A DNA stretch of 64,000 nucleotides from Cyprinodon diabolis. Its lineage: Eukaryota; Chordata; Actinopteri; Cyprinodontiformes; Cyprinodontidae. Below are positions 52,601 to 61,602 of the stretch, one piece after another. How positions within the stretch are numbered: the first letter of the stretch is position 1; the number at the start of each line of letters is the position of its first letter. The stretch covers positions 19,547,829 through 19,611,828 of the forward strand of contig CM060062.1 of the NCBI GenBank assembly GCA_030533445.1, read 5' to 3'. Position numbers and translations under genes: made by a program. Below the pieces are notes generated by a model. That model was not told the origin of the DNA. It saw only the letters and a program-made list of their open reading frames with translations, and did not search any database.

Positions 52601-55600
52601 TCTGTCTATTATACTCCATCCCTAAAGGAGTAGAGGACGACCTTTTATTTCTGGGTGGATCATCTAAATAAGTGGTTTTCCTAATTGTCAATCCTTCTGG
52701 TGATATGTGCATGCACACTTACAGGCGTATATTTGTGGTACGCCACAGTTTCAGACATTTATTGAAGCTCACCTTTCTCACTGCATTCTTTGAAAATGGC
52801 CAAGGTTCATAAGAGAAAAGGTGTCTACGAAGTGTATGAGAAGAAAAGAAAGGCCTCAGAAGAGGCTGATATATCCCACAATGCTTTGCAGAGAGAGCTC
52901 TCCTCGCAAAGCATTATAAGATTTGCTGTCACAGCGGCCCGCTGTCACCATAGGCTGTCGCTAACCGACAGCGGCGACTAATGACAAAGAGGAGAAATTA
53001 CGTGACCAACAGGGAGAAAAAAGTAATGATAATCTGTCCAAACGTTCTGTTACCTGAGTTCACTATAAAGTCCACTATATAGGCCCTGCTCTATATAGTG
53101 ATCTATATAGGATTTAGGGGTTAGGGCATGTAAAATGCTCATGTAAGCTTACTGTTTGGGAACAGTAAGCTTATATGAGCTATGAGAGCAGCACATTTTA
53201 AACAGGGCATCCACATGGAGAAATGGGCTCGTGCATGCCCTCTCGTGTAAATTTAAAAGAAAATTATTCGAGAAAATCCTCCACAATACCTTTAATACTT
53301 GTAGTTATTTTTTTATTAATAAATACTTCAATTTATAAATCTTAAAGGTACTTAGTCGAGTTATAAGCTTTTTTCCATTTTTGTAATTTATATCTCGAAA
53401 GATTCCTTCATCTTTACTACGCTTTGTTTTTGCTCAAATATACCCCTTTGTGTTCATTTACAATAATAACGGCGCTAGGATACTGTGCATGTGCATAAGG
53501 GCTAAACAAGGACGTAGCTCACAGCCACCAGTTAGAACCCCCCCATTAAAGTGTGAAAACAATGAATGGAAGTCCAAGATCTAGTGTGAATAAAAAAGTG
53601 ATCAAAACAGTTTTTACTTCTTGAGGCTACGTCTGTTTATGTCTGCTGAATGCCTCTGGTGCTTACTATGGTTACCTTATCAGGACGGACGCCTGGTGTG
53701 TGTATAACATTATTTTATCATGATCAAAATGTTTTTGGTCTATTTTTTTATAAGCATATGCAACTTTAACCCCTAGTGTGTTGCTTGACTCCTCAATTTA
53801 GTTCATCTGACACCAAATTTCCAAAAAGCAGGTATGTGATTTAAAATTAAGAAATATTTTTTTCTTAATTCAATAAGCTAAGAATATTCACTTCAAAAAG
53901 CTCCACTTGACATTTTGGCACTGGAAAAAATTCCTAAAAAAAGACAGCCTACCTTTTGGCAACTGTTACAAGCAAGAGATACCCTTTCATTTTAACTCGG
54001 TCTATCAATAACATTACAGGAAATAGTGGATTTTTTTTTTCTTTATAAAAAGGAGAAACTAATTAGGAATTCTTGGCTGCAAGCCCTGTTTTAATTAAAG
54101 GGTGCCAAGCAGAGGGAAGGTTTTCTTACCTTTCACAATCAATACAGCTACGGCTGACAGGCTCTCCACATCTGTGTCCACTACACAGATATATTTGCCG
54201 GCATGGTATAGCTGAATGTTCCTGATCATCAGATCTCCGGCTGTTCTCTGCTAAGGAGGAGAGAAGGCTTTATGTAGCATGAAAGATAACAGACCCTGGA
54301 GCATCTTATTAAGGAAAGTACTGAAGCATGTGTAAGGTTCAGTAAATAGTGATACTGTGAACATTTGCAGGTTTTAAGGGGGGAGGCTTTTGAACCAAAT
54401 TTCTAATCAGAGCACATCACATCAAGCTGGAATGAAAAGTAGCAAGGATAGAATTTACACCAAAAAAATTGAGAGACTTTTGTCTCTTTAACTGACAAGG
54501 TTTCAGTGTGAAATACTTCTAGAGGTCATGAGCTGTCCTTTAAAAATAAAAAAAAGAATTTAGTAGGTTCTTTCTTAGTGATATGAAAGAAGGACACTTT
54601 TTTTCACATCTAAGAGGACACCGGTAAGCAGAAAACTAAATTGATGAGGAAACTGTTCTATTGGAATTTGCAGTGAAACAAGAAAAAAAATTGGCCACAG
54701 AGCTACATGTTTTAATTATGGAAATGAAACTCCCCGAAGCAGCAAAGTTTAGTTGATAATCTCTTTGCAATGGAGACATTCTGGTTTGACTGGGTAAGGA
54801 ATCTCTATTCAGATAAGAACACTGTCAGTGAGACACGCTCAGGAAGATTAGTTGGTCTCAAGGGTGTGAGGATGTACAGAAAGTGTTTAGTCTTTTGGGT
54901 GTTTTCCATGCTTTGATTCCTTCAGAAGACACATCTAATGATGTGCATCCACTTCCTGTTACATGAGGCTGTGCAGCAGGCCATGTCAAAGCAGAATTCA
55001 AGGCAGGCCAGAGCTTATTAAAAAGTAGATGAGCTGAGCTGAGACTGAGCTGGAGTTGAAGAAGACTACTTAAAATGACTTCCACCTGTCACAATGGCTG
55101 AACACCTGGCACATTACCTACTAAATGAATTTTATATGGGAAGTGCATTTCAGCATAGGGACTGACTTGTTTCCATTCACAGAAATACAATTGCCGGCAC
55201 ATAGAACTCCAATAATCTATTTGCACTTTCTCTCATAGATTTTCTCCTAAGCGCACAGGGTTGTTATGCCTCAGAGGACACTTTTAAAGTTGCAAACTGG
55301 ATGGTATTACACTGGCTGCAGTAATACCGGTCACTGTTATTTCTTCCAAGAAACCCACGTAGAACCATAAACTGGTCTCTTTAGAAATGTTAGAGATGCT
55401 GTGAAGCACATGTCCATTTGCAGATTTAAAATGGAAGCATCTGCAAAGAGATGCACCAAGGACTAATATGGTGACCAGAACTGGTTCATTCTCCCCTTTT
55501 TCTGGATCTGTCCAGTTTCGACTTAGAGAGTAAATCTTAACTTTGATCCAAAAGACGGCACAAACATTAGCACACTTTGTTCTGGAAGTTGTAACTGCAA

Positions 55601-58600
55601 AAGAAAGACTCATCCAGCTACTCTTTATATCTAAGTAATGTTTAAATCGTACCAGGTCAGAACATCTAGATAACTATTAATTTAGTAAGGTCTTATATTT
55701 GTACTTCTTTTTGCTTCTTTAATTTGACCTTTTAACTTGTTTTGAAAAGCAATTTAGTGGTGTTTAAAGATACACAAGGCTGTAAGGAATAATAAAATAG
55801 CCATTAAGGAATAATAAAAATAAATAAATAAATAGAAATGTATTGATTTCACAATGGAGAAATTAACTCGCTGCATTTAATCCATCGCCTTTGGGGAGCA
55901 GTGGGCTGCCACTGTGCAACACCAGGGGGTTAAGAGTCTTGCTCAGACACCCAGACTAGCAGTCTGTGGGTGCGGATTTTGAACTCACAACTTCAGGATT
56001 CCTAGCCCTCTGCCCAAACCACGAGGTCACCTCTCCCCCCATAATGAAATGTGAGGGGAAAAAATCCATTGCAAGAGATTTTATAGCAACATTAAACTAT
56101 TTGTGCAAACAAACAAAAAATGTTTCTGAATCTGGCTTATGCATGTTAGGGTAATGGAAATCAATGTTTTTGTGACCTGATCTGCTACCAACTTCTGCAA
56201 GGCCATGTATTTTTACTGAGGTTCAAACAGACTTTAAAAAAAAAAAAAAAAAGATTAGCAGCTGGGTTAAACTGTTGTCGATTAATGTTATGATGCTTTC
56301 TAGTCTCACTACTGTTCAGAGAAGTTAGGGGAAAAGCAAAGTTAAATGAAAAAGCATTTAAAGCATTTTAGTTAAATACTGGAGCCAAAAAAACAATCTA
56401 AATAATTTAATTACTTCATGAATAAAAATTACTGAACATCGTTATTGATGTAGGTTGTAAATTTGTGATGTACTTGGTCTTACCGAATATTTTAATAACA
56501 TTTCTGAAGATTTTACTGAAACTTGCAGAAATACTTTTAAACAGAATACTGGAGAAGGAAAAAAAAATAAAAATAAATAAAACTGTAAGAGGCAATTTTA
56601 AAGAAAGGTATTTTTTTTTTTACCAGCAGCCTCTTATTCTGAGGACTACAAGTTTAATCAAAATGGGTAATAGTTTTAACAATTTGGAGTTGAAAGGTAG
56701 GATTTAAATGTTGTACAGAAAAGTGTTATCACTTTTATTTATCACATTGTTTTGTAAATAAACAGGAATAGTGCTGTTTAGAATTACCAATGCTAACTGC
56801 TCTAAACAAGCTTATCTCTTTTCTATTATAATGTGCTCAAGGAAGCTCAAAATGTTCATTCTGATTTATTTTCAATTTGATTTATTCTTTATTTGTGGAT
56901 GATAACAGTACTATGCAATCCAGACAGCCTGATCTTTGGTATTACCAGTTAAACTCTTTTTTTTATCACAAGACTTTTACTATCTGGTGACATTTAAAGT
57001 TAATAGTGTTAAATAACTGACTTGGAAATGTTTCAAGGAAAAACAGCCACTGTAAGCGAATCAGTGATTTTGAATATGACACTGTAAACAAAACCATTAA
57101 TCTTTATGACCCTGCTTCTACGTTGTGATGGTAGTTCTTTCCTCTGCTTCAACTCAGGTATGAGTTGAAGCCAAGATAGGATTAGGTGATTGGTGCCAAA
57201 ATCAGGGCTTGAGGTAGTGGAAACACAAATAACTGGTGCAAAGTAATTAATAGCAATACTTTAAAAAAGCAGTTATTTTGGAGATATTTTTTTACTGTCA
57301 CAATTCTTGAAGAATTCTGAATAAGGGTCACTCACGCCGCCCACAAGCTCAAAGTGGCCGTCTCCCTTGGTGATCAGCTGCCCGTTAAAAGCCCAGGAGA
57401 AGGAGACGTCCAGGACAGGATCACTGGCCACCTGGCAGGGTAATACAATGCTCTCCCCTACAATGATTTCCATGTCCACCGGTCCCTGAATAATTCTGGT
57501 TGGATCTGCCACAAAAAGAAAAAAAAAGTACATTTCTGAAGGATAGCTGCCAGACTTTAAAAACACACAATGTGTTTCATTGCAAACGGACAAGCCGACC
57601 TTTCTTTTGAATCTACTGAAAGAGAAGCAGAAATGCAACATTCTCTGGAACACAAGCTTTGTAAAAAAGTGAGTCACAGGCTTAGCTGTGTTGTCTTTGT
57701 ACAGAAACATCCCAGTCAAATAGTGGGTGATTACATGCAGCCTGCTGCCTCTAGAATTGGTAATAGGATGACACAGATTGTATAATCTTCTGAAATCCTG
57801 ATGGAAATTGCAATGCGCTGCTGATCAGATAAAGCTTCACATAATAGGCTCCAGTGTAGATCAAGTATCCAAAACGAGGAGCGTCGCTTTAAAATCTACC
57901 AAAGCAATCATTTACAGCTTCATAAAAGGCAAAATAATCAAAGTGAGGGAATCAAAGAAAGAAGGTGGAACACAAAGAAAGAGCACTTGTACTCTTACAT
58001 CTTACTTATTCTGAATGTCAAGATGTAGCAAAAAAAAAAAAGTTTTAGAGGAAAGAAAGGTACCTGCTGTTTCTAAGCTGGTAAAGGATCAATGTCTCGG
58101 TCAGAGCTCTGCGGCACTGGTTTATAGCGAAGAAAAATTATCGAGCCATTCAGAGAAATAACTGGCCTTGGAATATCATTCAGCACATTAACAAAACCAA
58201 TAAGAACCCCAGCAACACTAAGCTGTCCCTCCAGAGGCGAAAGAAAAAAACAAAACAAAACACAACACACGTTTTGACAATAACAGCATCTGTGACACCA
58301 CCTCACTAATGCTTTCATTGCTTCCACTCAAGGCACTTTCATTAGCCGCAGTAAATAGGTTGCTTCAGCTACTTTGAGGAAAACACTGTTCAAGTACTTT
58401 GTCAAATACGTTCCGAGTGGATTACTGCAACCTCACAAAACTCCTAAAAGATGAGCTTTTTCATGCTGCAAAGCTTCTGTTGATTGTCAAACAGAAACTA
58501 AAAAACTAAATTTCAGAGCTGCCAAATATGCAAAAGCTTCTTGCTACAAAATTCCTTTTTTGTGTGTGAATGACCTAAATGCAGCAGCTTCTTCTTGTGC

Positions 58601-58791
58601 TGATGCATATCGAGCAGTGAATTGTGCTTACTCAGTTGAGGCTTGTTTAATAGCACAACTCACCCGTAACCAGGAGCCTTCCCGTTGTGCTTGACATCCC
58701 AAATCTGTTCCTGGCGAAGCACGTATAACTGCCTGCATCCGATTTACTCACATTTGCAAGCCTTAGAGTTCCATCGGGAGAAAGCGTGATC
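25505..58791 (-). CDS. Contactin (CNTN3/4/5/6 subfamily), GPI-anchored neural adhesion protein; C-terminal 569 residues, 5' part outside the window
   Basis: Immunoglobulin-superfamily axonal adhesion molecule. Exons 5'-3', minus strand: 58791-58664, 57505-57336, 54250-54130, 37011-36853, 34666-34517, 34433-34363, 33060-32826, 32368-32259, 30482-30296, 30075-29963, 29835-29667, 25602-25505. All introns are GT-AG and the phases join (1711 nt). Order: second half of Ig5, Ig6, four FNIII domains each from two exons, then a GPI signal. Contactins have six Ig plus four FNIII, about 1030 residues, so nearly half the protein lies to the right. [33 protein letters not shown] and RVLGYEVVYW are contactin signatures. 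Wording in FNIII 3-4 resembles CNTN6 most, then CNTN3. I do not assign the paralogue, since that rests on remembered sequences. Nothing looks broken. Confidence 0.95.
27747..28666. mobile_element. Probable 920-bp hAT-like DNA transposon
   Basis: The left end CAGGGTTCTCACCAG and the inverted right end AGGGTTCCCACCAGG match closely. CAGGGTTCCCAC ends are known in teleost hAT families. No convincing 8-bp duplication is left, so limits and class are tentative. It lies in the last intron of the contactin gene. Confidence 0.5.
29667..30075 (-). CDS. Contactin exons: FNIII domain 4
   Basis: Exon 30075-29963 gives [20 protein letters not shown], then WEPVVAM and SESEVTGYQ. Exon 29835-29667 gives [34 protein letters not shown] and [22 protein letters not shown] is a possible N-glycosylation site. 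The donor CTGA|GTGAGT leaves phase 1, which fits the terminal exon 4.1 kb away. Confidence 0.93.
30296..32368 (-). CDS. Contactin exons: FNIII domain 3
   Basis: Exon 32368-32259 gives [20 protein letters not shown], then VNWQAL and RVLGYE. Exon 30482-30296 gives [36 protein letters not shown] and [21 protein letters not shown] and NVT are possible N-glycosylation sites. This domain carries the best hint towards CNTN6. Confidence 0.93.
32826..34433 (-). CDS. Contactin exons: FNIII domain 2
   Basis: Exon 34433-34363 gives [20 protein letters not shown], then ITWE; the glycine run before the strand is typical of contactins. Exon 33060-32826 gives [36 protein letters not shown] and [22 protein letters not shown] is a possible N-glycosylation site. 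Confidence 0.94.
33483..33723. mobile_element. 241-bp MITE with CACTGCAAAA ends
   Basis: Starts CACTGCAAAA and ends TTTTGCAGTG, a perfect 10-bp inverted pair, with AT-rich content between (CTTGAAATAAATGCATTTCTT, ACTCATTTTCAG). This is a common small teleost element of hAT type. No clear target duplication was seen. It lies in a contactin intron. Confidence 0.6.
34517..37011 (-). CDS. Contactin exons: FNIII domain 1
   Basis: Exon 37011-36853 gives [33 protein letters not shown] and [12 protein letters not shown]. Exon 34666-34517 gives [27 protein letters not shown] and [17 protein letters not shown]. The tryptophan and tyrosine of the FNIII core are present. Phase is 1 at both ends of both exons, so FNIII 1 is a symmetric module. 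Confidence 0.94.
39538..40767. mobile_element. 1230-bp non-autonomous hAT transposon with exact 8-bp duplication
   Basis: The ends are CAGTGATGGG on the left and CCCAACACTG on the right, flanked by GTAACGGA at 39530-39537 and 40768-40775. Both terminal regions are packed with GTTACTTTT and AGTAACT motifs, typical of a hAT family widespread in fish. The longest frame inside (39892-40290, plus, 132 codons) has no transposase motif I recognise. The element lies in the large contactin intron. Confidence 0.9.
40810..40881 (+). other. Speculative plus-strand first exon
   Basis: ATG opens 24 codons, [18 protein letters not shown] then GSRIGK, ending at a donor-like AAG|GTGAAA. Upstream, beyond the hAT insertion, is a CpG-richer stretch with a CRE-like TGACGTCAC at about 39417. 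A T-rich acceptor TTGTTGATTGTAG at 41031 would continue the frame for 33 codons. I recognise no protein family. It could be part of a decayed transposon. Confidence 0.2.
42363..43220 (+). mobile_element. 858-bp solo LTR
   Basis: Starts TGTTGGGATCCC and ends ATCATGACA, the TG...CA form of LTRs. Flanks AACTC (42358-42362) and AACAC (43221-43225) match at 4 of 5 bases. Inside are two CCACCAGAGGGCG motifs, a TATTTAA box near 42547, and AATAAA near 43144 ahead of TTCTGCATAATGG, as in Gypsy-type fish LTRs. No internal retrotransposon coding sequence is next to it. Confidence 0.7.
42789..42970 (+). repeat. 69-bp tandem repeat inside the LTR
   Basis: Units start at 42789, 42858 and 42927 with AAGCCT(C/A)AGAC. 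The first two are near-identical and the third is diverged and incomplete. It creates a proline/serine-rich open frame that is a by-product, not a gene. Confidence 0.85.
43760..43860 (+). repeat. Short teleost interspersed repeat fragment
   Basis: CAATCCAGTTCAGTTTATTT, then AATTCAAAACATGTTATC and TCAAGACACTTCAATC match the common fish motif of a TTTATTTATATAGCGCCAA...CTCAAGGCACTT repeat. Family naming is from memory of this motif. Confidence 0.5.
45384..45566. repeat. Dispersed repeat A, copy 2, interrupted by a hAT element
   Basis: Colinear with 4760-4942 (see copy 1). The hAT element at 45567 has split it at its GTGCAAAC segment, which was duplicated as the target site. The remainder probably resumes at 46104. 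Confidence 0.6.
45567..46095 (+). mobile_element. 529-bp hAT deletion derivative
   Basis: The ends are TAGGAATGGAACGGTT and, inverted from the right, TAGGGGTGGAACGGTT. Flanks GTGCAAAC (45559-45566) and GTGCAGAC (46096-46103) are an 8-bp duplication with one later change. The element keeps part of a transposase N-terminus but none of the catalytic core. Confidence 0.85.
45822..46012 (+). pseudogene. Remnant BED zinc finger of a hAT transposase
   Basis: From ATG at 45822 the frame reads [20 protein letters not shown], then [15 protein letters not shown] and [10 protein letters not shown]. This is the start of the BED finger seen in ZBED-type hAT transposases. After VQALCNTF the frame is lost; the next reading frame gives [12 protein letters not shown], the expected end of the finger. 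So a small frameshift broke it. The rest of the transposase is absent. Confidence 0.65.
47800..47946. repeat. Dispersed repeat B, copy 1
   Basis: Shares colinear motifs with 60088-60228: GTGAATTCA(T/C)AAACTC, CAGAAG(T)C..(A)GTAGAT-like text, ATGTTTCA(A/G)ACCAAT, AAATG(C/T)AG and a final A(A/G)GCAAA(A/T)CAAAC(G/A)T. The family is not recognised by name. Confidence 0.6.
52007..52081. repeat. Perfect 31-bp inverted repeat with 13-bp loop
   Basis: Arms 52007-52037 and 52051-52081 are exact inverted copies; the loop is TGAAGTGTAACCT. The loop and the start of the right arm repeat AAGTGTAACCTCTT, which also occurs just before the left arm at 51983. No transposon ends or target duplication are seen. 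Confidence 0.95.
52780..53115. repeat. Probable MITE fragment with CTATATAG end
   Basis: Contains CCCACAATGCTTTGCAGAG and, near its end, CACTATATAGG, CTATATAGTGATCTATATAGG, motifs of a common fish MITE. A 63-codon frame from 52790 (plus), lysine-rich at its start, has no recognisable domain. Limits are approximate. Confidence 0.35.
53137..53180. repeat. 20-bp inverted repeat with 4-bp loop
   Basis: GCTCATGTAAGCTTACTGTT, loop TGGG, then AACAGTAAGCTTATATGAGC; one mismatch. A tight hairpin in either strand, intronic. Confidence 0.9.
54130..54250 (-). CDS. Contactin exon: end of Ig6
   Basis: Encodes [20 protein letters not shown], then ICVVDT and LIVKG, the second cysteine of Ig6 and the hinge into FNIII 1. 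[11 protein letters not shown] is a strong contactin signature. The acceptor tract CTTCTCTCCTCCTTAG is good. The next exon downstream is 17.1 kb away at 37011. Confidence 0.94.
55872..56040 (-). mobile_element. Degenerate tRNA-related SINE
   Basis: On the plus strand the order GGGGAGCAGTGGGCTGCCA, GGGGGTTAAGAGTCTTGCTC, GGGTGCGGATTTTGAACTCA and CAAACCACGAGGTCACC matches the complement of a common teleost SINE; the TTTGAACTC part is the mutated B box. It lies in the contactin intron between the two Ig6 exons. Confidence 0.55.
57336..58791 (-). CDS. Contactin exons: end of Ig5 and start of Ig6
   Basis: Exon 58791-58664 gives [20 protein letters not shown], then [11 protein letters not shown], the F-strand cysteine and tyrosine corner of Ig5. 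It enters in phase 2, so an upstream exon must exist beyond the window or hidden in the transposon-rich right end; none was found up to 64000. Exon 57505-57336 gives [29 protein letters not shown] and [10 protein letters not shown], the B-strand cysteine and C-strand tryptophan of Ig6. Confidence 0.93.
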
Positions 58792-59030
58792 CTATATAGG
58801 TGGAGGGAAACACACAGTAATAACAACGTTGATACCAGATGTCTAAACATAGTTTAGCTTAACAGCACTATTTTACTCAGTAAAAAGAGTAAAATCTAAA
58901 TAACGATACCAGTTGGATTTTTTTTTTTTTGTTGCTTTAATTTTCGTCAGTTAGTCACCAAAAGTATTTTGGGTAATTTCATAACTTGCTTAAAATTCAG
59001 ATGTTTATTTAAATATTTGCACTTGGCTTA

Positions 59031-59880
59031 GGCTATGTTCACACTGCAGGCCTTAATGCTCAATTCCGATTTTTTTTGTGAAATCCGATTTTTTTTTGTC
59101 TCCTGTGTGAACTGCATTCACACAAGGTAAGTGTCCTGCATGCGCAGTAGAGGACTCTGTGTTTACGGATGCAGACATTAATGGTAGTGCTGGAGCGCAT
59201 CTAGCGAAAAACACAATCTTTTCAAGATTTTTAAACATAAATACTACTCTCTGCATTATCGTCCACCATGGTTGTTGTTTTTCTTGCCGCTTCTGCGTAG
59301 CAAGACGCAGAATAGTAACTTCCGTAAAACTTCAAAAAATATCCACTGGACTTGGTTTTCAAGATTTGAAGACGTTTCGCCACCTCTCCAGGAAGCTTTC
59401 TCAATTCAAATGTCTGGATCCGCAGTGAGTTTGAGTCTTATATGGACAAGGCCTTGTATTGCTTGGAAACATGCAAATGGTAACCGATGAATGGGTCGTT
59501 TAGTTCCATCATTAGCCTGTAATATCTGAACCTGTCTATGATTCTAGGGGTCGGTTGTTAAAGGGGGGATTGCCATTAAGGGGGGGATTGTCTGAAACCA
59601 GGTTTCAGGTATTTCAGGAATAACTATGACCTGGATGACTGAGAACCTTCATCAGCATACGCAGAATAGTAACCTTTGTTGCGTATTAATGACGTTCAGG
59701 TCGGATGAATGCGACATGGACGTTCAGACACAAGTTGCATTTGAAAAGATCAGATACGTATTGGATTCAGGACCACATAGCCAAGTGGCCTGGGTCGCAT
59801 TGGAAAAAATCAGATCTGTGTTGTTCTGGCTGTCATGGAAATACACAGGATGCACTTCAGGTTGCAGTATGAATGTAGCC
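59031..59880. mobile_element. TTA-flanked non-autonomous DNA transposon (PIF/Harbinger-like), interrupted
   Basis: The left end GGCTATGTTCACACTGCAGG and inverted right end GGCTACATTCATACTGCAAC are imperfect copies. TTA lies on both sides (59028-59030, 59881-59883). A 339-bp Penelope-like fragment plus its 15-bp duplication sits inside, so the original element was about 496 bp. No transposase is present. Confidence 0.8.
59320..59658 (-). mobile_element. Short Penelope-like element copy inside the TTA-flanked transposon
   Basis: Flanked by ACGCAGAATAGTAAC at 59305-59319 and 59659-59673, an exact 15-bp duplication. Its first 270 bases match 61092-61361, the 3' end of the larger Penelope-like element, with only about four changes noticed. 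It also has a segment ending GACTGAGAACCTTCATCAGC that is absent from that place in the larger copy, probably the element's other end. This suggests a solo terminal repeat or an internally deleted copy. Confidence 0.8.
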
Positions 59881-60087
59881 TTATATAGCGAGGATGATTC
59901 TTTGTATACTGGTGCTTAAGAGGCCCTGTGTGGAAGGCTTTAAGATGGCCCTCTCAAAACAGTAGAATATTTGTCAATTAAACTGTACAAACAATCTGGT
60001 AATATCAGAGTGACTGCTCCATTTGGAGACATTTTTTTCCAAGATTGCTTCCAGTTACATTGCAAGCAAGATGAGTTGTTGTCAGAT

Positions 60088-60228
60088 GTGTGAATTCACA
60101 AACTCGCAAAACAGCATATTGCCAGAAGCCAGTAGATCCATTAGCCTCAAATACTGAATGTTTCAGACCAATGAAATGTAGCAATTGAAAAGAGGTTGGC
60201 TAAGGCAAATCAAACATGGCTGCACTAG
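60088..60228. repeat. Dispersed repeat B, copy 2
   Basis: Colinear with 47800-47946; see that entry. The surrounding stretch 59884-61091 holds no gene. Text near 60360-60560 (GATACTGTTCACATTGAGC, ATGATGCTGTCACC) resembles a common fish repeat but was not classified. Confidence 0.6.
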
Positions 60229-61602
60229 ATTTAGCTTGTCTACCCTCTATTTCTTTTTTCAAAAACATAGCTGCTATTGCTGCTGTGATTGGCTAAATGC
60301 TTGATATGGGAAGCAGGTACTACTTGGTGATTCACTCAATCAGCTCAAAGAATTGTACTGAATCTCCCTCCGTTTTGCAAACACTTTTCACAGAAGCCTT
60401 TCCAGAAGGATACTGTTCACATTGAGCTACATATCAATCTGACAATGCAAAATTATGATTCTAGGTCCTTCTGTAGCAAAACAATCACCAAACATGATGC
60501 TGTCACCTTCCCAGCTAGGGTGGTGTTTTCAGACTCTGTGAAAATCATGGTTTAGTTTTATTTCTCAAGTTTTTTATCACTGTTGGCTGAGGTACTGGCA
60601 AGAAGAACTATCTGACTGGCAGGCCTCAGTGTGTCTGCAGCAGTGTACATAAGAGAGAAATGTCAGAAACACCTCCCAACTGCAGGGGACTGTCCCGTCT
60701 CCCTTTCTTTTCACTCTCTACTACACCACAGATTTCGACCACTGCAAGGAGACCTGCTATCTGTAGGAACTTTCTGCTGACTCAGCAGTGGTTGGATGCA
60801 TTACTAGTGATAAGGAAAGTGAGAGTAGGACAGTGTTGGACAAATGAGTCAGCGAAATGAAAACCAAAGAGATTGTGGGGAACTTGGGAAAGACTAATGC
60901 TGCTTTCACACCAATAGCGTTATTGACGTCAAAAATGTGCAAACGCAAAAATTTGAGTGCTGGCTCTAATTAAATCATTAACATAAGACAATCGGTGTGG
61001 ATGTGAATTACAAATACCTGGTATACACATGAAATCCACTTTCTTAAAGGTAGGGCCACACTACCTTTGCCCCTGTTAATTGCACATGGAGTTCCGTAAA
61101 AATTCAAAAAATATCCACTGGACTTGGTTTTCAAGATTTGAAGATGTTTCGCCACCTCTCCAGGAAGCTTTCTCAATTCAAATGTCTGGATCCGCAGTGA
61201 GTTTGAGTCTTATATGGACAAGGCCTTGTATTGCTTGGAAACATGCAAATGGTAACCGATGAATGGGTCGTTTAGTTCCATCGTTAGCCTGTAATATCTG
61301 AACCTGTCTATGATTCTAGGGGTCGGTCGTTAAAGGGGGGATTGCCATTAAGGGGGGGGATTCTCTCCTGTAATACCTGAAACCTGTCTATGATTGTTAA
61401 GGGTCGGTCGTTAAGGAGGTATTGTTCACCGGCTGGAGCGGGTAGGTCCCTCGTTCCTCTGTGATGGGGTGGGGGGTTTGGTGATATCTGGAAGGTATCA
61501 TGTCTATGATTGAATTGTATGTTTTTGGAAGCTGGAATCTGAGTCCACCACCTCTGTTTAAAGTTGGTTTTTCTCTCTTAACATAGATGGCTTCCTTCAC
61601 GC

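Larger units (their letters stand above)
37012..54129. other. 17.1-kb contactin intron between the Ig6 and FNIII 1 exons
   Basis: No contactin exon is needed or found here: phase 1 at 54130 joins phase 1 at 37011. It holds two hAT elements, a solo LTR, dispersed repeats and hairpins, listed separately. Stretches 47.0-47.5, 48.0-48.6 and 49.0-49.7 kb are free of recognised repeats. The stretch 50.33-51.10 kb is GC-richer and unassigned; it may be an LTR or 5' part of a retroelement. Confidence 0.75.

Noticed and set aside
52790..52981. 63-codon lysine-rich plus-strand frame
   Set aside because: It lies in a probable MITE fragment and has no known domain.
59884..61091. Search for the missing upstream contactin exon
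   Set aside because: No frame with Ig signature, correct phase and splice sites was found; the exon is probably beyond 64000.
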